From: DATGLE01 sp035294325
GTDB lineage: Bacteria; Chloroflexota; Ktedonobacteria; Ktedonobacterales; Ktedonobacteraceae
Reading direction: 5' to 3'
Length of the DNA: 64,000 nt
Assembly (NCBI GenBank): GCA_035294325.1
Contig: DATGLE010000066.1
Location: 41,882-105,881, forward strand
Position 1 is the stretch's first letter; the number at the start of each line of letters is the position of its first letter. Of this stretch, positions 19,148-27,096 are shown one piece after another. The notes under the pieces are model-generated. The model was given only the letters and a program-made list of their open reading frames with translations. It did no database searches and was not told where the DNA came from. The position numbers were made by a program, and so were the translations under genes.

Positions 19148-19273
19148 CCAGGACGATTTAATGCTCGCCAGAAGCGGGGGTCAAGGGGGCGGCCGCCCCC
19201 TTGCGGAGCGCGGGGTGTCCCCGCCCAAACTCTTCCTTTCGGGCGTGGGGTGGGGAGAGTTAAATAGCCCTGG
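19148..19273. mobile_element. MITE-like element with 15-bp terminal inverted repeats, copy 1
   Basis: The 126-bp segment begins CCAGGACGATTTAAT and ends with ATAGCCCTGG, so the ends are inverted relatives of one another. Its centre is a strong palindrome (CAAGGGGGCGGCCGCCCCCT). A 91-bp copy lies at 35234-35324 and lacks about 35 bp of the right half. No transposase is encoded. In both copies the right end lies exactly 17 bp from a TTGACA box. Confidence 0.65.
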
Positions 19274-19290
19274 GAAAAGGCAGGTGCCTC

Positions 19291-19320
19291 TTGACAGAGT
19301 TGTATCCCGGCGCTTATAAT
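19291..19320 (+). promoter_or_regulatory. Consensus sigma-70-type promoter for the aromatic leader and DAHP synthase
   Basis: TTGACA at 19291-19296 and TATAAT at 19315-19320 are perfect consensus hexamers with an 18-bp spacer. The expected transcription start, near 19327, lies about 34 bases before the leader peptide ATG at 19361. Confidence 0.85.
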
Positions 19321-19360
19321 CCCTGATGAGGTCACTCAATAAAAAAACAACGGGATAGCT

Positions 19361-19432
19361 ATGCTCAGCCATAAAACCAGGCAACAGAATAGCAGCTTCT
19401 ACTTTTATTACTGGTTTAGCCCTCCAGCATGA
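19361..19432 (+). CDS. Aromatic leader peptide of the DAHP synthase attenuator
   Basis: A 23-codon reading frame with ATG at 19361 and TGA at 19430-19432. Residues 13-19 are Phe-Tyr-Phe-Tyr-Tyr-Trp-Phe, so all three aromatic amino acids are represented in seven consecutive codons; Ser-Pro-Pro-Ala then stop follows. Such a run is the hallmark of ribosome-mediated attenuators (trpL, pheL). It lies between a consensus promoter and an intrinsic terminator, directly ahead of the first enzyme of aromatic amino acid synthesis. GGGATAG upstream is a modest ribosome site. The peptide is expected to act only in cis through ribosome stalling. Confidence 0.85.
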   Translation: MLSHKTRQQNSSFYFYYWFSPPA

Positions 19433-19510
19433 TGGTGGGCCTTTTGGGCTGAGCAAAAATTGACCACCAGCATGCTGGAGAAGCAGAGGAAATTAAACCT
19501 CTGCTTTTTT
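19363..19510 (+). promoter_or_regulatory. Structured leader/attenuator with alternative stems
   Basis: Pairings visible in the transcript: GCTCAGCC (19363-19370) with GGCTGAGC (19447-19454); AAACCAG (19374-19380) with CTGGTTT (19411-19417), which flank the aromatic codons; and 19422-19438 with 19464-19480 over 17 bp with one mismatch. The last stem abuts the terminator at 19481. A ribosome on the aromatic codons would block the second stem. I cannot identify with certainty which stem acts as antiterminator, since none clearly captures the terminator's left arm. Confidence 0.7.
19481..19510 (+). terminator. Intrinsic terminator within the DAHP synthase leader
   Basis: AAGCAGAGG (19481-19489) pairs with CCTCTGCTT (19498-19506) across an 8-base loop, followed by a T-run. 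It lies 41 bases before the DAHP synthase ATG, so full expression needs read-through. Confidence 0.9.
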
Positions 19511-19550
19511 GTTTCCCGAAATTATTAGAGAAGAGAGAGGAATTACGTTC

Positions 19551-20426
19551 ATGACTGATACGACACCGTACAAACTGGTCAGCAGGCTATTTCAACACGA
19601 GAATAGCAGCGTCCTTGTCGGCGACGCGCACGACTGTGATCCGGTCATTGTTGGCGGTACAACAGCATCTCCGGTCATCATGGCTGGACCATGCGCTGTA
19701 GAGAGCAGAGAGCAACTGCTGGAGACAGCGTGGGCTGTGAAGCGCGCCGGCGCTCAGATCCTGCGCGGCGGCGCCTTCAAGCCGCGCACCTCACCGTACC
19801 AGTTCCAGGGACTCGGCCTCGACGGCCTGCATCTGCTCGCCGAAGCGCGCCGCGAGACCGGCCTGCCCATCGTCACCGAGGTTATGGAGCCGGGAATGGT
19901 TGAGATTGTCGCCGAGCATGCCGACATACTACAGATTGGCAGTCGCAATATGCAGAACTTCCCCCTGCTGCGCGCAGCCGGACAACACAGCCAGCAACGG
20001 CCCGTGCTGCTCAAACGCGGGCTGGCGGCGACCATCGATGAGTGGTTACTGGCTGCGGAATACATCGTCTCCGCCGGCAATCCCAATGTCATCCTCTGCG
20101 AACGCGGCATCCGCAGCTACGACCCCCAGACGCGCAATGTCCTCGACCTCTCCTGCGTCCCCTTGCTCCACCAGCTTACCCACCTGCCGGTCATCGTTGA
20201 TCCCAGTCACGGCACAGGCCGCAGCGAACTGGTACCCACCATGTCGCGCGCCAGTATCGCCGCCGGGGCCGAAGGGCTGATAATCGAAGTGCATCGCGAT
20301 CCCGACAGCGCCCTCTGCGACGGGCGACAATCGATCACGCCAGCACAGTTGGCGACCATCGTGGGCGAGACGCGCGCGCTGACGCGCATCATGAGGGGAG
20401 AGGGCGATCTATCGCCCGTTGCCTAA
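19551..20426 (+). CDS. aroF: 3-deoxy-7-phosphoheptulonate (DAHP) synthase, type I-beta, short form
   Basis: Condenses phosphoenolpyruvate and erythrose-4-phosphate, the first step of the shikimate pathway. Motifs: AGPCAVES (metal Cys at about 48), [34 protein letters not shown] and LCDGRQS, giving the Cys/His/Glu/Asp metal ligands of the type I-beta class. At 291 residues it lacks the N-terminal ferredoxin-like regulatory domain of the Thermotoga enzyme, whose metal Cys is near 102. Loss of that feedback domain fits control by the upstream attenuator. The ATG follows GAGAGAGGAATTACGTTC; an in-frame extension reaches back into the terminator. Confidence 0.95.
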   Translation: MTDTTPYKLVSRLFQHENSSVLVGDAHDCDPVIVGGTTASPVIMAGPCAVESREQLLETAWAVKRAGAQILRGGAFKPRTSPYQFQGLGLDGLHLLAEARRETGLPIVTEVMEPGMVEIVAEHADILQIGSRNMQNFPLLRAAGQHSQQRPVLLKRGLAATIDEWLLAAEYIVSAGNPNVILCERGIRSYDPQTRNVLDLSCVPLLHQLTHLPVIVDPSHGTGRSELVPTMSRASIAAGAEGLIIEVHRDPDSALCDGRQSITPAQLATIVGETRALTRIMRGEGDLSPVA

Positions 20427-20434
20427 AAACAAAT

Positions 20435-20551
20435 GTAGAGACGGGGCTTGCCCCCGTCTGCCTGGCACCCGCCTGCCTGGCACCCCGTCTGGAGGATGGC
20501 GGCTTCCCATCCAATGGCGGGGTATAAAGAGACGAGGGCAAGCCTCGTCTC
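20435..20551. repeat. Pair of GCAAG-loop hairpins
   Basis: The hairpin at 20438-20460 has stem GAGACGGGG with a terminal mismatch and loop CTTGC. The one at 20529-20551 has stem GAGACGAGG, loop GCAAG, closing arm CCTCGTCTC. Compared with the first, one base pair has changed on both sides. Between them, GCCTGGCACCC is duplicated. Confidence 0.75.
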
Positions 20552-20662
20552 TACATCTCTGAACGCCTATCGACTCAACCGGAACAGTATGATATACTTT
20601 TTAATATGTGGGGAGAGACATATCATTAAAGGTCAAAGAGACCGAGGCTTTGAGGTGCATAC

Positions 20663-21235
20663 ATGCCAACACGTATTATTATTGCAGATGATGAAGCTAT
20701 TCAGCGTATGGACCTGAAGGACGTGCTGTCCAAGCAGGGCTACCTCGTGATCGGGGAAGCGGGCGATGGGCAGAGCGCCGTCAATCTGGCGCGCGAACTG
20801 CGGCCAGATCTGGTTATGATGGACATCCGTATGCCTGACATGGATGGCATTGCCGCCGCCGAAACTCTGACGCAGGAAAAGATTGCACCAGTGTTGCTGC
20901 TGACCGCTTTCGGAGACCAGCCCCTTGTTGAACGGGCAAAAGAGGCTGGTGTTGTTAACTATATCGTCAAGCCATTGCGCGAGAGTGAAGTTGCCCCGGC
21001 GATTGAAGTTGCTCTGGCACGGTACAACGAATTCCGCGCGATGGAGGATAAGGCGCGGACACTCTCCGAACAACTGGAGACGCGTAAGGTCGTTGAACGG
21101 GCCAAAGGACTCTTGATGGAGAAGCAGGGGCTGAGCGAACAGGAAGCCTTCCGCAAGATCCAGAAGGCCAGCATGAACAACCGTAAATCGATGCGGGAGG
21201 TAGCTGAAGCCATCCTGTTGACCAACGAAATGTAA
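20663..21235 (+). CDS. Response regulator with ANTAR RNA-binding output domain
   Basis: A 190-residue two-domain regulator. The receiver domain (1-120) has acidic DDE at 9-11, the phospho-acceptor Asp54 in MMDIRMP and Lys103 in IVKPL. The ANTAR domain (about 125-185) has VVERAKGLLMEKQGLSEQEA and SMREVAEAILL. ANTAR proteins bind two-hexaloop RNA hairpins and prevent transcription termination, so this protein probably acts on nascent RNA when phosphorylated. No partner histidine kinase is adjacent. GAGGTGCATAC precedes the ATG. Confidence 0.94.
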   Translation: MPTRIIIADDEAIQRMDLKDVLSKQGYLVIGEAGDGQSAVNLARELRPDLVMMDIRMPDMDGIAAAETLTQEKIAPVLLLTAFGDQPLVERAKEAGVVNYIVKPLRESEVAPAIEVALARYNEFRAMEDKARTLSEQLETRKVVERAKGLLMEKQGLSEQEAFRKIQKASMNNRKSMREVAEAILLTNEM

Positions 21236-21343
21236 GCGGATGCGCAGGGATGTAGCAATGAAGCTGCATCCTCTTCGCCTGCTGCACGCTCGACAGGCTT
21301 TTTGGGGAGACGAGAAGGTCCTAACCTGGGATTGAGAGTGAAC

Positions 21344-22315
21344 ATGTCATCGGCGACGACTACAGAAAAGACCGTTACTATCGTCGGCATTCGCTTCCGG
21401 CCAGCAGGGCGTATCTACTATTTTGACCCGCAGGGACAAACCTTCACCAACGGTCAGTACGTGATCGTAGAAACGGTGCGAGGAGTCGAGGCGGGGCGTG
21501 TTGTTATTGCCTCAAAAAAAGTAGCCGAGGAAGACCTGACCGATCCACTCAAACCCGTTCTGCGCCTGGCTTCCGAGGATGAACTGCGTATGATGCTCTC
21601 CTTCAAGAGCAAAGAGAAGGAAGCCCTTGTTCGCTGCGCGGAACGCATTCGCCAGCACAACCTCCCCATGAAGCTCGTAGAGTCCGAATACACCTTTGAT
21701 GGCAGTCGTCTGACCTTCTATTTCACAGCGGATGAGCGCGTTGATTTTCGCGCGCTGGTCCGTGATCTTGCTGCGACCTTTCGCACCCGCATAGAATTGC
21801 GCCAGATTGGAGCGCGCGACCAGGCAAAGTTGCAGGGCGGCGTCGGTCCATGTGGCAAAACGCTCTGCTGCAGCTCATGGATCACCGAATTCGGCATCGT
21901 TTCGATCAAGATGGCAAAAGAGCAGGGACTCCCTCTCAACCCTGCGAAAATCTCCGGCGTCTGTGGCCGCCTGTTGTGCTGCCTCTCTTACGAAAACGAT
22001 AACTACATCCGTGCCAAGCAGCAGATGCCACAGATCGGAACCATGCTCAACACGCCCAGCGGGCCGGGCAAGGTCGTCTCCATCAATGTGCCGCGCAATT
22101 CAGTTGAGGTAATGCTGGAGAGCGGAGTCACGATCCAGATCCCGGTCAACCAGCTGGCGGAGAAGAAAAGCAGCGAGCGGTGCAGTTGTGGCAAAGAGAA
22201 CTGCACCTGCGATCAGGGCGGTGGCTGCGGTACATGCTCACGAGCAGGCAACACAGGTAATCCGGGTGGTAGCAAGTGCTGTAACTCCTGTAGTTACAAC
22301 AAGAAGAAATCTTGA
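21344..22315 (+). CDS. ricT: PSP1-domain protein, RicT (YaaT)-like, with Cys-rich tail
   Basis: A 323-residue protein. The PSP1 domain is clear: VGIRFRPAGRIYYFDP at the start, then GPCGKTLCCSSWI and GVCGRLLCCLSYEND. In Bacillus the RicT/RicF/RicA complex carries [4Fe-4S] clusters and affects RNase Y and development. The C-terminal 45 residues contain nine Cys (CSCGKENCTC, GGGCGTC, KCCNSC), suggesting an added metal or cluster site. No ricA or ricF is visible nearby. The ATG at 21344 follows GATTGAGAGTGAAC; an upstream TTG is unlikely. The SPFH gene follows within 20 bases. Confidence 0.88.
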   Translation: MSSATTTEKTVTIVGIRFRPAGRIYYFDPQGQTFTNGQYVIVETVRGVEAGRVVIASKKVAEEDLTDPLKPVLRLASEDELRMMLSFKSKEKEALVRCAERIRQHNLPMKLVESEYTFDGSRLTFYFTADERVDFRALVRDLAATFRTRIELRQIGARDQAKLQGGVGPCGKTLCCSSWITEFGIVSIKMAKEQGLPLNPAKISGVCGRLLCCLSYENDNYIRAKQQMPQIGTMLNTPSGPGKVVSINVPRNSVEVMLESGVTIQIPVNQLAEKKSSERCSCGKENCTCDQGGGCGTCSRAGNTGNPGGSKCCNSCSYNKKKS

Positions 22316-22332
22316 ACGAGAGGAAGGTATGT

Positions 22333-23820
22333 ATGTCGTCTGACGGGAAGGAGCCGGGAGCCACATGGCAGGGGCCTGAGCAATCGGGCTGGCGCCGGTC
22401 TTTCGACCAGGAGGCGCAGGACGATCTACCAGCGCTCTCCGAGCAGCAGCGACAGGAAGAGGTGCTGCAATGGCACACCCCTGTGGCAGCGGAGGAGGAC
22501 GAGCCGTATGCGGAGAGCGCAGAGGTAGCTTCGCCTCCCCCCGGCCTGCTGAGCCAGTTCAAGCAATATTTCACGCTCATGGTGGTGCCGCTGCTCTTCG
22601 GCGCACTTACCTGCCTGTTTGTCCTGCCGCTGGTGGCGACAGGACGCGCCCAGATCCCCTCGACGGGACTCTGGCTGGTAACGCTCGTCATTATTCTTAT
22701 TGTGATAGCACAGGCCATCGCCATCTATTATGCTGGCGAGAATACCGGTCTGTGGGTGCTTACGACTGTGGGCGGCTTTTTCCTCTTCTTGCTGGTCGGC
22801 TGTTTTACCATCTTCGGCCTGACGCCGGGCATTACGCTTTTCGTGATCCTGGTCGCAATCTCCGTGGCTCTGGGTCGCCTCTACATCCGCTCCGTCCCCC
22901 AGGGCTACGTTGATCTCGTCTATACCTTTGGCAAGTACAGCCGCACCCTTTATCCCGGCTTCAACGTCCTTTTTCCCTGGGAAAAGGTGCGCCAGCACCT
23001 GCATGTGGAAGAAATACAATGGCTCTGCCCGGCGCAGAGGGTGCAGATGTCACGCGACGAGGACCTTATTCTGCGCGCGATCATCTCGTACCGCCTGCTC
23101 CCCGAAGATGCTCACCTGGCCGCGACCCAGGTTGACCACTGGGAAGAGCGCCTGCGCGAACTCTTCAAGACGGCCCTCCAGAGTATTGCCACGACCTTCA
23201 CGCCCGACGATTTCATCCCCTGGCCGCATGGCCTGCATCAAGATACAACCGATACCACGCCGCGCTGGGAACGTGTGAATACCTACCTGCTCCACTATAT
23301 GCAGGACCGCGTTGCGCTCTGGGGCGTGCAGATCAACCGGGTTCAGATACGCGATATCACGCTCGCTCCGCATGATACCTTTATGAGCGACACAGAACCG
23401 CTCAAGGAGCCGCCAATGCCGGATAGCAAGCCACCCTCACCCCCGGAGGTCTCCAGGCCCAGAGAACCCGAGCCGGTGCATCCGGTTCCTGCCCGTCAGC
23501 CCATGCCTGACAACGCCGTTCCGCCAGCCGAGCCGATCAAAGAAGAGGTGCTTATCAAGGCGTATAAAGAAGTGCAGAACGGCAATGTTACCGATCCCGA
23601 GACGATCCGCCGCCTGGCCCTGAAATTCGATGCCATTGCCAGAGATCCGCATGCCAGCCAGACCGTGAGCTTCGATGCCGCGCGCGCCGCCCTTAACCTC
23701 TACCGTCAGGCCACCAGATACGAAGAGATATCCGGTGAGCAGGGCTTCCACGACGAGGCGACAAAGCCAGATTGGAGCATGCGCCGCGCCAGCGATGAAA
23801 ACCTCATGGCCGGAGGATAA
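22333..23820 (+). CDS. SPFH/Band 7-domain membrane protein
   Basis: A 495-residue protein. The acidic N-terminus (about 1-70) is probably disordered. Three or four membrane helices follow (FTLMVVPLLFGALTCLFVLP, LWLVTLVIILIVIAQAIAIYY, WVLTTVGGFFLFLLVGCFTIF, ITLFVILVAISVALG). The SPFH domain begins IRSVPQGYVDLVYTFGKYSR with YPGFNVLFPWE, followed by IQWLCPAQRVQMSRDEDLIL. A Pro-rich linker and a helical tail close it. SPFH proteins form membrane rafts or cages; the specific role is unknown. AGAGGAAGGTATGT precedes the ATG at 22333. It is probably co-transcribed with ricT. Confidence 0.82.
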   Translation: MSSDGKEPGATWQGPEQSGWRRSFDQEAQDDLPALSEQQRQEEVLQWHTPVAAEEDEPYAESAEVASPPPGLLSQFKQYFTLMVVPLLFGALTCLFVLPLVATGRAQIPSTGLWLVTLVIILIVIAQAIAIYYAGENTGLWVLTTVGGFFLFLLVGCFTIFGLTPGITLFVILVAISVALGRLYIRSVPQGYVDLVYTFGKYSRTLYPGFNVLFPWEKVRQHLHVEEIQWLCPAQRVQMSRDEDLILRAIISYRLLPEDAHLAATQVDHWEERLRELFKTALQSIATTFTPDDFIPWPHGLHQDTTDTTPRWERVNTYLLHYMQDRVALWGVQINRVQIRDITLAPHDTFMSDTEPLKEPPMPDSKPPSPPEVSRPREPEPVHPVPARQPMPDNAVPPAEPIKEEVLIKAYKEVQNGNVTDPETIRRLALKFDAIARDPHASQTVSFDAARAALNLYRQATRYEEISGEQGFHDEATKPDWSMRRASDENLMAGG

Positions 23821-23970
23821 GAGGCAGGGTTTACCCCTGCCTCTACGTTCCTTGATGGCGAACGCCTCTGACCTGTAGAGATGGGGCTTGCCCCCATCTT
23901 CAGATCGATTGCGCTCCTGTTTCCACCAGCCCCCCACCTCGACCCGGAGAGATGGGGCTTGCCCCCATCT
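23821..23970. repeat. Three hairpins of the variable-stem family
   Basis: 23821-23843 has stem GAGGCAGGG with loop TTTAC. Near 23879 and 23949, AGATGGGG pairs with CCCCATCT around CTTGC. The change C to T in one arm is matched by G to A in the other relative to the GAGACGGGG form. No gene is seen. Confidence 0.75.
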
Positions 23971-25062
23971 TCACAGTTCCTCGATTAGCGGCACGATGGC
24001 CTCATTAGCCCCGGCATTCCAGCGCCGGTAAGCATTGACGGTTGCGGCCATCGTGTGCAGCTTCGCGCGATTAGCGAGCAGTTCTCCGAGCAGCGCAAAC
24101 TGCTGCTCGGGCGCGCATGCAACCCATCCCAGCTTATGGCGCTGGATAAACTCCAGGTTTGCCTCTTCCTGGCCGGGAATCCAGGTCGTGGCGATAAATG
24201 GCTTGCCCAGCATCACTGCCTCAAAGAGCATGTTCGGCCCGGCTTTGCCCATAACTACATCAGAGGCCGCCATAAAAGGCGCAATCTCGGCGGTAAATGG
24301 CAGCGCATAGAGATTCTCCACACCCTGAAAGCGCGCCCATAAGCGACGATTTGTCCCCGTCGCCAGAATCACCTGTACATCTCTGCCAGCAGCCAGCACC
24401 CGTTCCACCGTGCGGCTAAAACGGGCCGCGCCCTCCCCGCCCCCCTGCAAAAAAACCGTGAAGCGATCAGGAGAGAGGCCCAGCCCGGCGAGCGTCTGAG
24501 AGCGCTGCGCTTCGCTACAACGCGAGAACTGCCCGCGCACGGGCCAGCCGACGAGATGCAGCCGTTCGGGAGCGATTCCGGAGGCGAGGGACTGCTCGTA
24601 TGTCTCACGCGTGGGGACCAGTATGGCCGCCGCATGGCACTCGCTAAGCCAGGTCGCATGCACCTTGCCGGGATCGGCGAAAAGCGCCACAAACGGAACC
24701 TGTAGGCGTTCCCGCTTGAGTGCCTGCGTTACCTCATACGTAAGAAGCGGATAGGTAGTAATAATGAGATCGGGCCGCACACGTTGTAACAGGGAGACCA
24801 GCGAGCCACCGAGCAAGCGCGAAAAGGCGCGATGGGTGAGCAGCGCCGTCCTGGGCGTATCGCTCAGGCGGAATTCAGCCGACCAGAGCCAGAGCGCGTA
24901 GCGGCTCACCAGGCGATAGTGCAGGTGCAGGAAGTGCGGCTGCGGATCGACGATCTCAACATCGTGGATTGGCACGAGACGATCACGCAGAGCATGCGCC
25001 AGGCTGATATGGCCGCCGCCTGTGTAAGACGTGAGGATAAGAATGTTGCGTCGTTGCGCCAT
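23971..25062 (-). CDS. GT28 glycosyltransferase (MGDG synthase/MurG-like)
   Basis: A 363-residue GT-B enzyme. The N-terminus ILILTSYTGGGHISLAHALRD is typical of MGDG synthase-like proteins (UgtP, processive diacylglycerol glucosyltransferases). The C-terminal half has FTVFLQGGGEGAARF and the nucleotide-sugar region SDVVMGKAGPNMLFEAVMLG with GQEEANLEFI. It probably transfers a sugar to diacylglycerol or a related lipid at the inner face of the membrane; the exact acceptor is not deducible. AAGGACGATCT precedes the ATG. It stands alone on the minus strand. Confidence 0.85.
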   Translation of the reverse strand: MAQRRNILILTSYTGGGHISLAHALRDRLVPIHDVEIVDPQPHFLHLHYRLVSRYALWLWSAEFRLSDTPRTALLTHRAFSRLLGGSLVSLLQRVRPDLIITTYPLLTYEVTQALKRERLQVPFVALFADPGKVHATWLSECHAAAILVPTRETYEQSLASGIAPERLHLVGWPVRGQFSRCSEAQRSQTLAGLGLSPDRFTVFLQGGGEGAARFSRTVERVLAAGRDVQVILATGTNRRLWARFQGVENLYALPFTAEIAPFMAASDVVMGKAGPNMLFEAVMLGKPFIATTWIPGQEEANLEFIQRHKLGWVACAPEQQFALLGELLANRAKLHTMAATVNAYRRWNAGANEAIVPLIEEL

Positions 25063-25179
25063 AGATCGTCCTTGCGACTGGCAATAGTTCTTGGCATAGA
25101 CACAGCCATATGCTACAATGGTTGTAACATAAGATGACTATTTCTTTCTAACCCTGACCGCGCTTCGAGAATGAGCACA

Positions 25180-25253
25180 AGGCAGGGGCAAGCCCTGCCT
25201 CTACACACCCACCCTCACGAGGCGTAATGTAGAGACGAGGCTTGCCCTCGTCT
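25180..25253. repeat. Two GCAAG-loop hairpins
   Basis: 25180-25200 has stem AGGCAGGG and loop GCAAG followed by CTAC. 25232-25253 has stem AGACGAGG and loop CTTGC. They lie between the divergent GT28 and hydrolase genes. Confidence 0.75.
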
Positions 25254-25294
25254 GGTTACATTCATGACCAAACGTTTATTAACGGGAAGTTACT

Positions 25295-26191
25295 ATGTTA
25301 CGTTATCGGCTAGAAGGAAATGGAGCGCCGCTGCTCCTCATTCATGGCTGGGGGATGACCTACACAATATGGCAGAATCTCGCTCCGCTGCTCCAACCAT
25401 ATTTTCAGCTTATCATGGTCGAATTGCCAGGACTCGGCGGTTCGCCGGAAATCAGCCCTGAGCAGCCCTACTACCCGGCCTGCGCCGAAGCTCTTGAAGA
25501 ACTGCGCCAGACGCTAAACATCGGCCAGTGGTCCATTCTCGCCTACTCTTCGGGCACGCGCGCCGCCGAAGCATACCTCCAGCGCTATGCGCAATATGTC
25601 AATAGAGCCGTCTTCCTGTGCCCCATTTACCTTACAGAAATATGCTCGCTCGGGATACGCCTGCTGCATGATGTCTATCCCTTCCCCACGTTTACGCGCT
25701 GGCTCTTCTCAAAATGGCGCTTATACGGCCTGGTGCGCGCGCTCGGCTTCAACGGGCTGCACCACGATTACAGCCGCACCTGGAAGAACGAGATCGAACT
25801 CCAGCCCACCGATATTCTCGTGCGCTCGTTGTGTGAGCTTCCGGGACGCGGGCGCGCGCCTTTCAACCTGCCCGCCGTTCCCACACTCTTCGTCTGGGGG
25901 AGCCGGGATGCGCTGACAGCGCGCCCACGTCGCCCGCGCCCTAACGATGTGTTTATCCCCACCACCCACGGCGCGCCCATGCTGGCCGCATCCAGTATCG
26001 CGGCGGTAGTGGTGCCTTTTCTGGCTGAGGGGAAGCTGACCTCGGTCACGAGGCGCGACGATTGGGGACAGCGGCGCTTTAAAAGTCCCCTCCGTGGCCG
26101 TACAAGGATACGTTCGGGCGCGCAGCTTTTAAATCGCACGGAGCAAAAGGCGCGGCGCCTGCGCAGGACGCCCCCCGGGACGCGCACATGA
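25295..26191 (+). CDS. Alpha/beta hydrolase with repeat-derived C-terminal tail
   Basis: A 298-residue protein. The N-terminal core is a standard alpha/beta hydrolase: PLLLIHGWGMTYTIW carries the oxyanion HG motif, and ILAYSSGTRAAEAYL is the nucleophile elbow with Ser but Ala in place of the first Gly of GxSxG. The Asp lies near LFVWGSRDAL and the His probably in PTTHGAPML. The last 45 residues are very basic (RRFKSPLRGRTRIRSG) and coincide with repeat-like DNA (GCGGCGCTTTAAAAGTCCCC), so the frame may have run on through an intergenic repeat after losing its stop. The substrate is unknown. Confidence 0.8.
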   Translation: MLRYRLEGNGAPLLLIHGWGMTYTIWQNLAPLLQPYFQLIMVELPGLGGSPEISPEQPYYPACAEALEELRQTLNIGQWSILAYSSGTRAAEAYLQRYAQYVNRAVFLCPIYLTEICSLGIRLLHDVYPFPTFTRWLFSKWRLYGLVRALGFNGLHHDYSRTWKNEIELQPTDILVRSLCELPGRGRAPFNLPAVPTLFVWGSRDALTARPRRPRPNDVFIPTTHGAPMLAASSIAAVVVPFLAEGKLTSVTRRDDWGQRRFKSPLRGRTRIRSGAQLLNRTEQKARRLRRTPPGTRT

Positions 26192-26225
26192 ACGGCGCCG
26201 CAAAAATATAGTAATCTATACCGCC

Positions 26226-26741
26226 CTACTGTGAGGCCATCAGTGCGGATTGCTCCGCTTTCTCATGCTCACCTATCGAGCGCAGGCTCGCAAGCTCCTC
26301 GTCAGAGAGCGTCGCATTCGTTCTGGGATTGAACACAGCATCATCACGCCCACAATAGTACAGGCTGCGCCAGGCCGTCATCGCCCGGTCCCACGCCGGG
26401 TAGCGCAGTGTTGCCTCGTTATCGCCTTTGACTACGCGCTGGAAAGCGATAAAGCTCAATACCAGAGCTGTCAGGATGCATGCCAGAATGATGCAGACGA
26501 TTGCGATCTCACCGCCCAGGTCGAGGACACCGGTGCTCGCAATGACGATGATAGCAAAAGAGCCGATGCCAACAAGGAGAACGCTGATAAACATGTACAA
26601 CAGCATGGGAACGTTTCTGGTCGGCATATCCGGCGGAGCACAGCGCGTCACTCCGGATTCGAAGGCGGCCTGCATCGTCCTGACGCGATCCGACTTATGG
26701 CACACCGGGCACGATGGTTTCTGGCTTTCAGCAGATGCCAT
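26226..26741 (-). CDS. Zinc-finger membrane protein of unknown function
   Basis: A 171-residue protein. It begins with a short Cys-containing segment (CPVCHKSDRVRTMQAAFESG, with a further Cys at about residue 34). Two membrane helices follow (MLLYMFISVLLVGIGSFAII and AIVCIILACILTALVLSFIA), then a charged cytoplasmic part with WRSLYYCGRDDAVFNP, which may pair with the first Cys motif to bind metal. A perfect AAGGAGG ribosome site precedes the ATG. I do not recognise the family. Confidence 0.65.
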   Translation of the reverse strand: MASAESQKPSCPVCHKSDRVRTMQAAFESGVTRCAPPDMPTRNVPMLLYMFISVLLVGIGSFAIIVIASTGVLDLGGEIAIVCIILACILTALVLSFIAFQRVVKGDNEATLRYPAWDRAMTAWRSLYYCGRDDAVFNPRTNATLSDEELASLRSIGEHEKAEQSALMASQ

Positions 26742-26923
26742 ATATCACAACCTCCTTATGATGCAACAAGGGTGAGACCTTTTACGGTCCCGTTGATCTA
26801 AGCATAGCACGTTGTTGGCTTTTCGACAATGTTATAATCTTCATGACCATGGCTTTATAGTTTCTGGACATAGCCCCTGGTAGAAAGTTTGATTCTCAGC
26901 ACTCTCGCTCGCTCTTCCCTGAC

Positions 26924-27040
26924 ACTCGCGCGGCTCCGCCGCGCAATAGAGTTTTTGAGTGGTGTGGGACAGGCGCTCCGCGCCTGTCCCACACCACTCA
27001 AAAACTAAGGCGAGCGCCGCAGGCGTGAGCAAGCGAGCAG
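26924..27040. repeat. Modular inverted-repeat element, copy 2
   Basis: Left module: CTCGCGCGGCTCCGCCGCGC at about 26928. Centre: perfect 27-bp arms (26950-26976 and 26980-27006) with loop TCC. Right module: GGCGAGCGCCGCAGGCGTGA at about 27009, then GCAAGCGAGCAG. The modules match copies 1, 3 and 4; the central arms do not. The gap 26742-27096 contains no gene. Confidence 0.85.
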
Positions 27041-27096
27041 TCCGGGGATCAGACATATTCTGACAACCACTGGAGAGTAAAGGATTTTTATTAGAT

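Noticed and set aside
19363..19510. T-box or other known riboswitch ahead of DAHP synthase
   Set aside because: I see no T-box consensus (TGGNACCGCG-like) or other known aptamer core; the aromatic reading frame explains the leader better.
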